Counted from the stretch's first letter, positions 8,818 through 18,014 are shown. The stretch is DNA of 64,000 nt from Amycolatopsis rubida (GCF_900115345.1 NZ_FOWC01000011.1:186001-250000); one strand, 5' to 3'. Notes: a model not told the origin generated them from the letters alone. Translations and numbers: made by a program.

Positions 8818-10200
8818 TCAGTGGACCGCGTCCAGCGCGTTGACCAGCCCGTGTCCGTAGAAGGAGTTGTTCCGCGCCGGTCCGGAGCATTCCGACACAT
8901 CGCAAGCCACCGGATCCGCCTCTGCCGTAAGCAAAGCCGCCAAAGCGCGCGGCGGTGCGTGCCGATGCGTGGAAGCCAACAACGCCGCAACCCCAGCCGC
9001 ATGCGGCGAAGCCATCGAAGTGCCGCACTTGGTGCCGTAAGCGCCGTTAAAGACCGTCGACAGCGGGCACCCTGCGCCCTGGCCAGAAGGCGGAGCCTGT
9101 CCCGAGTCACCACCCGGCGCAGTCACAGTGACCGAGCCGTAGTTGGAGTAGTAAGCCTTCGTCCCCGCGTAACCAACCGCAGACACCGTCACCACGCCGT
9201 CGATCGCCTTAGGCAGGATGCCGCACGAAGAGTCAATCTTGTGTGGACGGTTCGGGTCGACAGTCTGCTTCGTGACGTCGAAGCCCGAGTTGCCCGCCGC
9301 AGCGACATTGAGAGTCCCACGCTGCGTCGAGTAAGTCACGGCGCGCCGTACGGCCTCGTACGCGGCAGCATCGCCCGCTTCGTTGCGGCAGTAGAACATC
9401 CCGGGGTCGATGTAGTAGCTGTTGTTCGTCACCTGGAAACCGTGCTTCGCGGCCCAGACAAAGCCACAGACCGCTGCCTCCGGGAAGATGTAGCCGTCGT
9501 CGTTCACGACCTTCACCGATGCCAGCCGCACGCCCGGCGCGATGCCGGTGAAGCCGCGCGACGGGTCCTTGCCCGCGATGGTGCCGGCGACGTGTGTGCC
9601 GTGATCGGAGTTCGTCGGGGCCCACCCGGAAGCGTCCGGCGCGCCGGTGACACAGCCGGTCGACGAGCGCGCATCTACCGCATTCGCGAGCGCGGGGTGT
9701 TTGGCGTCGATGCCGGAATCCAGCACGCCGACGGTGACCGACCGCGAACCGGGGTTGATCTTGTTCGCTTCGGGAGCGTGGATGGCCCGCATGTCCCATT
9801 GCTGAGCCGACAGATCGTCACCGGCGGCGACGCTCTCCGTCCGCTCCAGCATCCCGACCGCCGAACGCAGTCCGGCACGGGCGGCGGCCTTCGCGGCGAC
9901 GTCCTTGCCCCCTGAGTAGGCCCGCTTCACCCCGATCCGGTCGGCGAAATCCGCGTTGCGCGAGCTGGCGACCGCGACGCCGATCTCCGGGTAGTACGCG
10001 ATCCGCTTGCCGCATTTGGCGGTCAGCTCCGCGTCGACCGAACGCTGCTTCTCGCCCGGTTGGTACAGCACGACGTAGCTGTACTGGGTGCTGGTGGTGT
10101 CGCACGACGGCGCGGGCGCGGCGGACGCTGGCACGGCCACCGCACCGGCGGCGACGCCGGCTACCGCGACCGGAACGAGCAATCGACGTAAACGGGACAT
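8818..10200 (-). CDS. Secreted subtilisin-family (S8) serine protease
   Basis: A 460-residue exported protease. A Sec-type signal peptide ends near AVPASAAPA (residue 30). A short I9-like propeptide region (SYVVLYQPG) follows. The catalytic triad is visible: Asp161 in VGVLDSGID, His200 in DHGTHVAGT and Ser395 in GTSMASPHAAG, with the oxyanion-hole Asn304 in AAGNSG. The ATG at 10200 has GGAGG five bases upstream. There are several cysteines (CVTG, FYCRN, SSCG, AGCP, KCGT), suggesting disulfides in the extracellular enzyme. It is transcribed alone and converges on sdhB. Substrate is unknown. Confidence 0.94.
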   Translation of the reverse strand: MSRLRRLLVPVAVAGVAAGAVAVPASAAPAPSCDTTSTQYSYVVLYQPGEKQRSVDAELTAKCGKRIAYYPEIGVAVASSRNADFADRIGVKRAYSGGKDVAAKAAARAGLRSAVGMLERTESVAAGDDLSAQQWDMRAIHAPEANKINPGSRSVTVGVLDSGIDAKHPALANAVDARSSTGCVTGAPDASGWAPTNSDHGTHVAGTIAGKDPSRGFTGIAPGVRLASVKVVNDDGYIFPEAAVCGFVWAAKHGFQVTNNSYYIDPGMFYCRNEAGDAAAYEAVRRAVTYSTQRGTLNVAAAGNSGFDVTKQTVDPNRPHKIDSSCGILPKAIDGVVTVSAVGYAGTKAYYSNYGSVTVTAPGGDSGQAPPSGQGAGCPLSTVFNGAYGTKCGTSMASPHAAGVAALLASTHRHAPPRALAALLTAEADPVACDVSECSGPARNNSFYGHGLVNALDAVH

Positions 10201-10278
10201 TTAGCCTCCATGGTCGGTCGCCCGAAACTAAGCCAGCCCGGACGCGCCCCGCCACCGACCAAAGGACGCTTCGCCGGA

Positions 10279-10524
10279 TCAGGTGTTCGCGCGTTCCTTC
10301 GAGGTCGCCCGGATGCCGCGCCAGCCGAGCACCCCGATCGCGGTGCCGAGCACGAACGAAACCACGGTCAGCACCGCGTGCACGATGAAGTACCCCGTGG
10401 GTGAACCGTCCGCCGCCCACGACTGGTTGCTGGCCCACAGATTCTTGGCGAACGTGATCCAAATGATCCAGGACCAGATGCCGAAAGCGAACAAGGCCAT
10501 CGCTGTACCTCGTGAAATGCGCAT
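10279..10524 (-). CDS. Small SCO4848-like membrane protein
   Basis: An 81-residue protein with two hydrophobic helices (ALFAFGIWSWIIWITFAKNL near residues 10-29 and VHAVLTVVSFVLGTAIGVLG near 48-67), separated by a Trp/Ser-rich loop. The C-terminus is positively charged. The ATG at 10524 lies 42 bases from the divergent carboxypeptidase start at 10567, the same pairing as SCO4848/SCO4847 in Streptomyces. No catalytic motif is visible and the function is unknown. Confidence 0.85.
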   Translation of the reverse strand: MRISRGTAMALFAFGIWSWIIWITFAKNLWASNQSWAADGSPTGYFIVHAVLTVVSFVLGTAIGVLGWRGIRATSKERANT

Positions 10525-10566
10525 GTCTCGAGTATGCCGCCGGACCATCGGCGCTAGATTGCGTGG

Positions 10567-11796
10567 GTGCACCCCGCTTTCGCCCGGTCGCTGCGAGCAT
10601 TCGCCGCGACACTCGCCGCAGCCCTCGTAGCCGTCGCCGTGCCCGTCGCCCTCGCCGCGCCGGCGCTGGCGGAGCAATGCACTGAGCACGCCGTGCCGCC
10701 GGCACCGGTGGACACCTCGGAGAAGCCGAAGCCGGGCCAGATCGTCCCACCGCCGCTTCCGGTGCCCGCCCAGCCGGTCGGCGGCGACCGCTTGGGCGGC
10801 TGCGGCCCGATCCTCCCGCCGGGCGCGCCCGTGCTGCCTCCTGGCGACACCTCGGCGTCGTGGGTCCTCCAGGATCTCGACACCGGTGCGGTCGTCGCGG
10901 CGAAGGACCCGCACGCGCGGGAGCGGCCCGCGTCGCTGATCAAGACACTGCTGGCGCTGGTCGTGGTCACTGAGCTGAAGCCGGACCAGGTCATCGTCCC
11001 GACGAAGGAGGACGCCGAGCAGGAATGCACCTGCGTCGGCATCACCGCGGGCGGGCACTACACGGTCGACCAGCTGCTGCACGGACTGTTGATGCACTCG
11101 GGCAACGACGTGGCGCACGCCTTCGCGACGGCGCTGGGCGGCGTCGACGCGGCGGTCGCCAAGATGAACGCGCTCGCCGCCCGCATCGGCGCGACGGACA
11201 CTCGCGCGGCGACCCCGTCCGGTCTCGACGGACCGGGCATGTCGACCTCGGCGTACGACCTGAGCATGGTCTTCCACCATGCGATGAAGCAGCCGGAGTT
11301 CGCCAAAGCGGTCGCGACGAAGGCGTACACGATCCCGGCGATCGACGGGAAGCCGCCGATCCCGGTGTTCAACGACAACAAGCTGCTCGGCGTGTATCCG
11401 GGTTTCCTCGGCGGGAAAACGGGCTTCACGGACGACGCGCGGCACACCTACGTCGGCGGCGCGGAACGCGACGGCCACCGCCTCGCGATCGTGATGATGC
11501 GGGCCGAGCAGCGTCCGACGCGAGTGGTGGACCAGGCGGCGAAACTGCTCGACTACGGCTTCGCGCTGGAGAAGAACGGCGCGCAACCGGTCGGTCAGAT
11601 CGCCTACCAGCCGCTGACCGCCGACTCCGCCCCGATGTCCGGCAAGGAAGTCACCCCCGCGGGCGCGACGAGCGCGGCGGCGCGGAAACCGGACCCGTTC
11701 GGGACGACCGGCTGGGTGCTGACGGTAGCGGTGCTCGTGATCATTGTGGCCGGGTTCGTCCTCAGCTATCAGCGGAAGCGCAACGTCCGCTCGTAA
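10567..11796 (+). CDS. D-alanyl-D-alanine carboxypeptidase (class C low-molecular-mass PBP)
   Basis: This enzyme trims the terminal D-Ala of peptidoglycan stem peptides outside the membrane. The 409 residues comprise a signal peptide (residues 1-35), a Pro-rich linker, the S11 peptidase domain and a C-terminal anchor helix (TGWVLTVAVLVIIVAGFVLS) followed by a basic tail. The active-site motifs are complete: Ser123-Leu-Ile-Lys126, Ser178-Gly-Asn180 and Lys284-Thr-Gly286. The GTG start at 10567 is followed immediately by the signal sequence. Transcription ends at the hairpin at 11804-11843. Confidence 0.95.
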   Translation: MHPAFARSLRAFAATLAAALVAVAVPVALAAPALAEQCTEHAVPPAPVDTSEKPKPGQIVPPPLPVPAQPVGGDRLGGCGPILPPGAPVLPPGDTSASWVLQDLDTGAVVAAKDPHARERPASLIKTLLALVVVTELKPDQVIVPTKEDAEQECTCVGITAGGHYTVDQLLHGLLMHSGNDVAHAFATALGGVDAAVAKMNALAARIGATDTRAATPSGLDGPGMSTSAYDLSMVFHHAMKQPEFAKAVATKAYTIPAIDGKPPIPVFNDNKLLGVYPGFLGGKTGFTDDARHTYVGGAERDGHRLAIVMMRAEQRPTRVVDQAAKLLDYGFALEKNGAQPVGQIAYQPLTADSAPMSGKEVTPAGATSAAARKPDPFGTTGWVLTVAVLVIIVAGFVLSYQRKRNVRS

Positions 11797-11803
11797 TGAC
11801 GAC

Positions 11804-11843
11804 GGAAAAGGGCCTCCTTGATTCGCTCAAGGAGGCCCTTTCC
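11804..11843. terminator. Bidirectional hairpin terminator between the carboxypeptidase and YihY genes
   Basis: The arms GGAAAAGGGCCTCCTTG and CAAGGAGGCCCTTTCC pair with one bulged A around a 7-base loop. It lies 7 bases after one stop and 3 bases before the convergent stop. Confidence 0.85.
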
Positions 11844-11846
11844 GCA

Positions 11847-12860
11847 TCAGCCCTTCCGCCTGCCCAGCCAGGCCAGCAGCGCACCGGCGCTGAACGCGCC
11901 CGCCACCGAGCCGAGCCCGAGCCCGTGCTGCACCGTCACCCGCGGCTCCAGCAACACCGGAGCGGGCGGCTGCACGACGCGCCGCTGGTTCTCCCGCGCG
12001 GTCGCCGTCCAGGCCGTCACCAGCAGCAGGAACCGCGACACCAGGTTCGCGAACACCAGCAATCCGATCACCGGCCCGAACAACGCGGACGACGGCGACT
12101 TCGTGACGCTCGTCAGGTACACCGTCGCGACCTGCTGCAGGATCACGAAGCCGATGGAGGCGAAGATCGCGCCCTTGACCGCACTCCGCAACGCGACGTG
12201 CTCCCGCGGCAGCCGGGCGATCACCCAGAGGAAGACCAGCGCGTTGGCGATCAGGCTGAGCACGATCGTCGCGACGTGCAGCAGCAGCTTCGCCCACCCC
12301 TGGCCTTCCAGCCCGACCAGCTTCAGCAGCAGTTCGCCGAGACCGCTGCCCGCCGCGGTGATCGCGAACGACACGATCAGCGCCAGCCCGAGCCCGATCA
12401 GCGACAGCAGGTCCTTGATCGTCTTGCTGACGAACGGTTCCGCTTTCTTCTCCTGGCCCCACTGCGCGGTGAGCGCGTCGCGGAGGTTGGCCATCCAGCC
12501 GACGCCGGAGTAGAGCGCCAGCAGCAGCCCGAAGATCCCGATGCCGCTGCCGGACTTCAGCGCCGCGTCGGTGATCTGCTTGACCAGGCCGCGCAGGCCC
12601 TCCGGCACCGAAGTGTCGATCCCGTGCGTGATCTGGGCGATCACCGCCTCGTTGTGCCCGAGCACCATGCCGACGATCGCGAACCCCACCATGAAGATCG
12701 GGATCACCGACAGCACGCTGAAATACGTGATCGCCGCCGCGTAATGGTTGCCGTAGTTTTCGTTGAAGGAGTCGTTGGCGCGGATCAGGTGATCCAGCCA
12801 CGGGTACTTCCGCCGCAGCCGGGGCAGCAGCTTTTCCTTGTCACCAGTCTCGTTCGCCAC
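11847..12860 (-). CDS. YihY/BrkB-family inner membrane protein (YhjD-like)
   Basis: A 337-residue polytopic membrane protein with a cytoplasmic N-terminus (KEKLLPRLRRKYPWLDHLIR) and about six helices. The family segment NHYAAAITYFSVLSVIPIFM comes first, then YSGVGWMANLRDALTAQWGQ. The older annotation as a ribonuclease BN is not supported for this family. The role is uncertain; YhjD variants in E. coli bear on lipid A precursor export. The neighbour order (carboxypeptidase, YihY, trpS) is conserved in actinobacteria. The C-terminal tail has a short hydrophobic stretch and basic end. Confidence 0.9.
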   Translation of the reverse strand: MANETGDKEKLLPRLRRKYPWLDHLIRANDSFNENYGNHYAAAITYFSVLSVIPIFMVGFAIVGMVLGHNEAVIAQITHGIDTSVPEGLRGLVKQITDAALKSGSGIGIFGLLLALYSGVGWMANLRDALTAQWGQEKKAEPFVSKTIKDLLSLIGLGLALIVSFAITAAGSGLGELLLKLVGLEGQGWAKLLLHVATIVLSLIANALVFLWVIARLPREHVALRSAVKGAIFASIGFVILQQVATVYLTSVTKSPSSALFGPVIGLLVFANLVSRFLLLVTAWTATARENQRRVVQPPAPVLLEPRVTVQHGLGLGSVAGAFSAGALLAWLGRRKG

Positions 12861-12914
12861 TGGAAAACGCTAACTACGCCAACCGGACCCCGCAACGCGA
12901 GCGTGCCCGCGCGG

Positions 12915-14171
12915 TTACTGGTCGGGGAAGGCGGAGAGCATCTTCCGCGCGGCGGGAACCAGCAGCCGGGTCGCGTCCGCGCCGCTGATGCCGTCCGGGG
13001 CGGCGTTGTGGTCGGCGAGGTAGAGCTTGAACACGAAACGGCCCTTGCGGAACAGCACCTCGCCGTGGGTCTGGCCCTTGCTGCGCACCTGCCCCTCGTC
13101 TCCGACCTGGGCGGGCGCGGACTGGCCGTCGTTCGGCGCGGATCCGAGGTAGCTCTTCGCCGCGTCTTCGCCGAGGAAGCTGATCGCGGTCAGGTGCAGC
13201 GCGCGCCGGTCGATGCCGTTGTCGTGACCGGTGCCGCGCTCGCAGTCGATCCGCACGTAGTTGTGCTTGGTGCTGTTGGTCATGATCATGTCGCCGACCG
13301 CGGTGCCGGGAGTTTCGGCGACCATCGGCGAAGCATCGGTGCCGATCGCCGGGGTCACCGCGTCGGGCGTGAGCATCGGGCAGGGCTGCGCGACCGATTT
13401 GGGGAATGCCGCGCTGTCGTAGCCGATGACGTTCGCCCCCGCCGGCGCGCTCACCTGCTTCGCGAAGTTCTCGGCGACCTTCTTGCCGAGATCCTGCAGC
13501 TTGCCCGCGCTCTTGTCCGCCTTCAGGTCGAAGTCCAAGTCGACCAGCGTGTCCCCCAGCACCAGCACCGCGTCCCCGGAAGCGTCCGACGGGCTCTCCG
13601 TCTTGCGGCGCTTGGAGAAGACCTTCACCGGGCCGACGGTCAGGCTGGGCTCCGCGTCGGCGAGGTAGGGCTTGGTGTCCACGGTCGGCACGTACGCCGG
13701 CTGGGACACCGCGACCGCCAGCTCCTCCTGCGTCTGATTGCCCTGGTTGTCTTCCAGGCTGTAGACGCAGTGGTTCACCCCCGAGGTCAGCGCCTTGGCG
13801 TAGGTGATTTCGGACGACCGCAGCGGTCCCGAACCGTCCCCCACCAGGTAGCGGCGCTCGAAGGTGGCCCCGTTGGGGTCCGGCCGCGAGGCGGCCCTGA
13901 TCCCGAGCGAGACGAGGTCCGCGACGGTCAGCAGGTTGCACGCCTGGACCACCGGCTTGCCGCCGATCCGCACCGCCTGCGGGTTCGCTTTTTCCTTGAT
14001 CGGGGCAGGGTCTGGATACTGCGAGTTCGCATAACCCGGCCGTTGCACGGTCTGGCCGTCGCCGTTCGGGTCCTTCGCGTTTTCGACGTCCGATCCAGAC
14101 ATTCCGCCGCACGAGGTGACCAGCACCAGCGTCGCGGCACTGATCGGCCACAGACCGGTTGTGAACTTCAC
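12915..14171 (-). CDS. Putative secreted lipoprotein, DUF3558-like
   Basis: A 418-residue protein starting at GTG 14171. The signal runs through ISAATLVLVTSC, with Cys21 as the likely lipid-modified residue. A linker rich in Asp/Pro/Asn follows. The mature part has QACNLLTVADLVSLGI, which resembles the start of DUF3558 domains, and a second Cys-containing segment AQPCPMLTPDAVTPAIGTDA that looks like a second copy. The protein is probably an envelope-exposed two-domain lipoprotein. No enzyme motif is seen. It lies in the same orientation between trpS and the YihY gene with its own upstream spacing of 44 bases from the trpS stop. Confidence 0.8.
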   Translation of the reverse strand: MKFTTGLWPISAATLVLVTSCGGMSGSDVENAKDPNGDGQTVQRPGYANSQYPDPAPIKEKANPQAVRIGGKPVVQACNLLTVADLVSLGIRAASRPDPNGATFERRYLVGDGSGPLRSSEITYAKALTSGVNHCVYSLEDNQGNQTQEELAVAVSQPAYVPTVDTKPYLADAEPSLTVGPVKVFSKRRKTESPSDASGDAVLVLGDTLVDLDFDLKADKSAGKLQDLGKKVAENFAKQVSAPAGANVIGYDSAAFPKSVAQPCPMLTPDAVTPAIGTDASPMVAETPGTAVGDMIMTNSTKHNYVRIDCERGTGHDNGIDRRALHLTAISFLGEDAAKSYLGSAPNDGQSAPAQVGDEGQVRSKGQTHGEVLFRKGRFVFKLYLADHNAAPDGISGADATRLLVPAARKMLSAFPDQ

Positions 14172-14215
14172 GCTGTTCCATCCCCCCGGACCAGAACTTA
14201 GTGTGTGCGCCCCGC

Positions 14216-15235
14216 TCAGCCCGCGGGAAGAAACCCGATCCGCTCGTAGACCGATGCGAGCGTGGCCGACGCGACCTCGCGCGCCCGGTGCGCACCCGCG
14301 GCGAGGATCCGGTCCAGCTCGGCGACATCGTCCAAGTAGGACTGCACGCTCTCCTGCAGCGGCGTGACCCAGTCGACCAGCACCTCGGCGAGGTCCTTCT
14401 TGAGGTCGCCGTAACCCTTGCCCTCGTAGGCGGTTTCGAGGTCGGCGACGGTGCGGTCGGTCAGCGCGGAGTAGATCGTGAGCAGGTTGGAGACGCCTGC
14501 CTTCTCCTCGCGGTCGAAGCGGACCTCGCGGCCGGTGTCGGTGACCGCGGAACGGATCTTCTTCGCCGAGCGCTTCGGGTCCTCGAGCAGCTCGACGAGC
14601 CCGTTGCCGGTCGCCGCCGACTTGCTCATCTTCGCTGTCGGTTCTTGCAGGTCGTAGATCTTCGCGGTGTCCTTGACGATGAACGGCTCCGGCATGACGA
14701 ACGTCTTGCCGAACCGGCTGTTGAACCGCTGCGCGAGGTTGCGGGTCAGTTCGAGATGCTGCCGCTGGTCCTCGCCGACCGGCACCGCGTTCGTCTGGTA
14801 CAGCAGGATGTCCGCGGCCATCAGCACCGGGTAGGTGAACAGGCCGACGCTCGCGTGATCGCTGCCCTGCTTGGCGGCCTTGTCCTTGAACTGGGTCATC
14901 CGCCCGGCCTCGCCGAAGCCGGTCTGGCATTCGAGCACCCAGCTCAGCTGAGCGTGCTCGGGCACGTGGCTCTGCACGAACAGGGCGCTGCGCGCCGGGT
15001 CGACCCCGATCGCGAGCAGCTGCGCGGCAGAACGCCGCGTCCGCTCCAGCAGTACCTTGGGGTCCTGCTCGACGGTGATCGCGTGCAGGTCGACGACGCA
15101 GTAGAAGGTCTCGTGGGTGTCCTGCAGCCGCACCCACTGGCGCAGGGCGCCCAGGTAGTTGCCGAGGTGGAAGGAGTCGGCTGTCGGCTGGATCCCGGAA
15201 AGCACCCGCAGGCGCCCGTTCTGTTCGTCGGACAC
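14216..15235 (-). CDS. trpS: Tryptophan--tRNA ligase
   Basis: A class I aminoacyl-tRNA synthetase that charges tRNA(Trp) with ATP. The 339-residue protein shows the HIGH-like motif HLGN (residues 23-26) in PTADSFHLGNYLGA and the KMSKS loop intact at residues 200-204. Length is normal. The start is GTG at 15235 with only a weak ribosome site. I looked in the upstream leader for clustered Trp codons and found none. Confidence 0.96.
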   Translation of the reverse strand: MSDEQNGRLRVLSGIQPTADSFHLGNYLGALRQWVRLQDTHETFYCVVDLHAITVEQDPKVLLERTRRSAAQLLAIGVDPARSALFVQSHVPEHAQLSWVLECQTGFGEAGRMTQFKDKAAKQGSDHASVGLFTYPVLMAADILLYQTNAVPVGEDQRQHLELTRNLAQRFNSRFGKTFVMPEPFIVKDTAKIYDLQEPTAKMSKSAATGNGLVELLEDPKRSAKKIRSAVTDTGREVRFDREEKAGVSNLLTIYSALTDRTVADLETAYEGKGYGDLKKDLAEVLVDWVTPLQESVQSYLDDVAELDRILAAGAHRAREVASATLASVYERIGFLPAG

Positions 15236-15599
15236 GCCGAGATTCTTTCAGGCTGCGGAGGAAGCGCTGCCGCGGGCCCGGCGGTTCACTGGACGGACGG
15301 GCGGACGAGACGTTTCGACGGTCTGCTTGCTTCCGGGCAGGAGCTGCTACCGGAGAGATTCAGGAGGTGAGAGTGCGGCCCAGCTCGCCGATGCCGCCGC
15401 AGTCCGCTGGCGATGCAGCCGTCGAGGCGGCGAGGCGGCGAGGCGGCGAGGCGGCGAGGCGGCGAGGCGGCGAGGCGGCGAGGCGGCGAGGCGGCGAGGC
15501 GGCGAGGCGGCGAGGCGGCGAGGAAAAAGTAGCGGAGTCCGCCGTTTGGCCCGTCTGGAGCCGGAGTAGATCTCTGCTGCCGGAGAAACCGGCCAGTGA
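15236..15599. other. Intergenic region upstream of trpS with octanucleotide repeat
   Basis: These 364 bases lie between trpS and the next minus-strand gene. No protein-coding gene is supported. The central third is the CGAGGCGG tandem array described separately. Confidence 0.6.
15423..15523. repeat. Tandem octanucleotide repeat CGAGGCGG, about 12.6 copies
   Basis: An uninterrupted array of the 8-base unit CGAGGCGG, with no substitutions, ends in AGGAAAAAG. Since 8 is not a multiple of three, copy-number change would shift any reading frame through it. It is therefore best read as non-coding, and it is a likely site of slipped-strand length variation. Confidence 0.95.
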
Positions 15600-16073
15600 C
15601 TAGGACTGCCGCAGCTTGAGCGCGGCCGGAGCCGGTTCCAGCGGCCGGGTCGGCTCCTCTTCGAGGGTCCCGGCGGCAGCGATCGCCTCGATCGCCTTCG
15701 CGCGCGCCTTGCGCCGCTGCCGGACGACGCCCAGCGCCATCCCGATGACGCCGAAACCCACCGCGACCAGGCCGACCGGTCCGAGCATCCCGAACCCGGT
15801 CGACGTCGTTTCCGCCCGGACGACGTTGTCGTCCGCGAACGCCGCGGCACCCGTCCCGACGGCCGCGACCAGGATCGTCGCCAGCACCGCCAGGACTCGC
15901 CCGCCCGCAATGACCAGGGAACGGCTGCCGCGACCGGCCCGCGCCGCGCCGCGAGCCGGAGTCAGCTCGGCCGCCCTCGTCCCGGACACCCCCGATGGGG
16001 TGGCGGACGAGCGAAGCGCTGGACGGCCAAGAGCCAGCGTGGACCGTGTCACGAACCGGCCTGGGTTGCGCAC
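15600..16073 (-). CDS. Hypothetical membrane protein
   Basis: A 157-residue protein. The GTG start at 16073 is supported by GGGAGG seven bases upstream. The N-terminal 50 residues are basic and Ala/Gly-rich. Two hydrophobic segments follow: VLAVLATILVAAVGTGAAAFA near residues 60-80 and GFGMLGPVGLVAVGFGVIGMALGV near 92-115. The C-terminal tail is RRKARAKAIEAIAAAG and then acidic/Pro-rich. The first helix could be a late signal peptide, giving an exported loop between the helices. I do not recognise a family. Confidence 0.65.
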   Translation of the reverse strand: MRNPGRFVTRSTLALGRPALRSSATPSGVSGTRAAELTPARGAARAGRGSRSLVIAGGRVLAVLATILVAAVGTGAAAFADDNVVRAETTSTGFGMLGPVGLVAVGFGVIGMALGVVRQRRKARAKAIEAIAAAGTLEEEPTRPLEPAPAALKLRQS

Positions 16074-16402
16074 CGGAGTGCCTCCCGCGAGGTGACTGTT
16101 CTGCGCGAGTGTCTCACCCGTAAGGATGAGTTCTCGACGTGCTACTGGTCAGAAAACTACCGAGCGTGTCAAGACCTGTCGGATCTGATCAACTCGGGTG
16201 CCGAGGCTAGCGCCCACTCGGGGAGTAACCGAGGCCACCCCTGCCGTCTCGGTGTCGTCGGTGGTCAGCGCCGTGCGCCAGAGGCGGAACCACGCACAGT
16301 GTCCGCAGACCCCGCCAAACCGGACAAAATCTCCCCGCAGAACAAACCCGAACTACCCTCAGCAGGCCATTCACCTACTAGCCGCCAGCCGGACAACCAA
16401 GC
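16074..16402. other. Intergenic region, lower GC than its surroundings
   Basis: This 329-base region between the hypothetical membrane protein and exonuclease III probably contains the promoter for the former. The stretch around 16120-16400 is visibly less GC-rich (runs such as GAAAACTACC and AAAATCTCC). A plus-strand reading frame from 16092 exists but looks non-coding in its second half. Confidence 0.45.
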
Positions 16403-17209
16403 TCAGCCCGGGAACGGCACGTCGTAGGTCGCGGTGACCGGCGCGTGGTCCGACCAGCGCTGGTCGTAGGACTCTGCCCGTTCGACCACCACCGACTTCA
16501 CCTTCTCCGCGAGGCCGGGCGTCGCCAGCTGGCAGTCGATGCGCCAGCCCGAGTCGTTGTCGAACGCCTTGCCCCGGTAGGACCACCACGTGTAGGGACC
16601 AGGACCCTCGGGGGCGAGACGACGCTGGACGTCGGCGTAGCCCGCCTCGTAGACACGGCCCATCCACTCGCGTTCCTCCGGCAGGAAGCCGGAGTTCTTC
16701 TGGTTGCCGCGCCAGTTCTTGAGGTCGACGGTGTCGTAGGCGATGTTCCAGTCGCCCACCACGACGACCTCCCGGCCCTCCGCGGCCGCCTTCGCGCGCA
16801 GGTCGACCAGGTAGGGCAGGAACGCGGCCATGAAGCGTTCCTTCTCGTCCTGCCGGTCGGTGCCGACCTCGCCGCTGGGCAGGTACAGGCTCGCCACGAT
16901 CACGCCGGGCAGGTGCATTTCCAGGTACCGCCCGCTGTCCTCGAACTCGGGCTCGCCGAACCCGGTCCGCACCTCGTCCGGCTCGACGCGGCTGTACAGC
17001 GAGACCCCGTTGCGCCCCTTCGCGGCCGAAGGCGCGTGCGCGGCGAACCACCCCTCCGGCGCGACGACGGACGCGGGCAGCTGCGCGGCCTCAGCCCGCA
17101 CTTCCTGACACGCGACGACATCCGCCTCAGTGGCGGCCAGCCACTCGACGAAGCCCTTCTTGACGGCAGCCCGGAGGCCATTGACGTTGACAGTGGAGAC
17201 GATCAGCAC
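16403..17209 (-). CDS. xthA: Exodeoxyribonuclease III
   Basis: An AP endonuclease and 3'-5' exonuclease of base-excision repair, in the cytoplasm. The 268 residues have the endonuclease/exonuclease/phosphatase fold with VNVNGLRAAVKKGF at the start, CQEVRAE (catalytic Glu), GDWNIAYDTVDLKNW (Asp/Asn), WRIDCQLAT and SDHAPVTATY (catalytic Asp-His). GTG 17209 is chosen because homologues begin at this IVSTVNVNG strand. Upstream in-frame codons encode nothing conserved. The gene is divergent from the metallo-hydrolase at 17274. Confidence 0.93.
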   Translation of the reverse strand: MLIVSTVNVNGLRAAVKKGFVEWLAATEADVVACQEVRAEAAQLPASVVAPEGWFAAHAPSAAKGRNGVSLYSRVEPDEVRTGFGEPEFEDSGRYLEMHLPGVIVASLYLPSGEVGTDRQDEKERFMAAFLPYLVDLRAKAAAEGREVVVVGDWNIAYDTVDLKNWRGNQKNSGFLPEEREWMGRVYEAGYADVQRRLAPEGPGPYTWWSYRGKAFDNDSGWRIDCQLATPGLAEKVKSVVVERAESYDQRWSDHAPVTATYDVPFPG

Positions 17210-17273
17210 CCCGCGCACGCTACCCGGCGGGTCCGACAATTTTCCGCGCCCGGCGGGTCCGGCGAGGTCCAGA

Positions 17274-18014
17274 ATGACCGCCATGCCTCGCCTGACTGTC
17301 CTCGGCACCTGCGGCGCCTGGCCGGAACCCGGTCGCGCCTGCGCCGGATTCCTGCTGTCCCACGAGGACTTCCACGTCGCGCTCGACCTCGGCTACGGAG
17401 CCGCGCCGCGGCTCTTCCAGCACGTCCCCGCCGACCGGCTCGACGCGATCGTCGTCACGCACGAGCACCCCGACCACCTCGCGGACGTCAGCGCGCTCGG
17501 CCGGGCCCGCTACAACACGACCGATCGCAAGCTCCCGATGCACTGCACTCCCGGCACCGTGCGCAGGCTCGCCGCGATGGAGCCCAGCCCGGCCCCCGCC
17601 GAGAACTTCGACCTCCACGACCTCGGCCCCGAGACCGACCTCGGCCCGTTCCGGCTCACCACCGCGCTCCTGCCGCACCACGTGCCGAATTACGGAGTCC
17701 GGCTCACCACACCCGGCTACGTCCTCGCCTACACGGGCGACACCGGTCCCGCTCCGCACCTGCGGGACCTGGCCCGCGACGCCGACGTCCTCATCTGCGA
17801 AGCAACCCTGCAAGGCGCACCGCCGGACGGTCCCCGGCACCTGATGACCGCCGCGGAAGCAGGCCGGCTCGCCGCCGCGGCGAATGTGCGGACGTTGTTG
17901 CTCACGCATTTCTGGCCCGGTTCGGACCGGGCGGTTTCCGTAGCCGAAGCCCGCGCCGAGTTCGCCGGGGAAGTACTCGCCGCGGAAGAAGGACTCATGC
18001 TGAATCACGCATAA
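17274..18014 (+). CDS. MBL-fold metallo-hydrolase (RNase Z-like/phosphodiesterase type)
   Basis: A 246-residue metallo-beta-lactamase fold protein. The zinc motif THEHPDHLADV lies near residues 62-72, with LPHHVPNYG, YTGDTGPAPHL and LLLTHFWPG supplying further metal ligands. This pattern matches the small actinobacterial cyclic-phosphodiesterase/RNase Z-like group; the substrate is unknown. ATG 17274 is chosen because GAGG lies six bases upstream. The ATG at 17283 would be 15 bases from it. Confidence 0.88.
   Translation: MTAMPRLTVLGTCGAWPEPGRACAGFLLSHEDFHVALDLGYGAAPRLFQHVPADRLDAIVVTHEHPDHLADVSALGRARYNTTDRKLPMHCTPGTVRRLAAMEPSPAPAENFDLHDLGPETDLGPFRLTTALLPHHVPNYGVRLTTPGYVLAYTGDTGPAPHLRDLARDADVLICEATLQGAPPDGPRHLMTAAEAGRLAAAANVRTLLLTHFWPGSDRAVSVAEARAEFAGEVLAAEEGLMLNHA

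Noticed and set aside
15423..15523. Repeat-encoded RRGGEAAR peptide
   Set aside because: The 8-base unit is not a multiple of three and no ribosome site is present, so the repeats are read as non-coding.
16092..16427. 111-residue plus-strand frame with several Cys
   Set aside because: The second half is low-complexity, it runs into the convergent exonuclease III gene, and no family was recognised. It is more likely the promoter region of the minus-strand gene.
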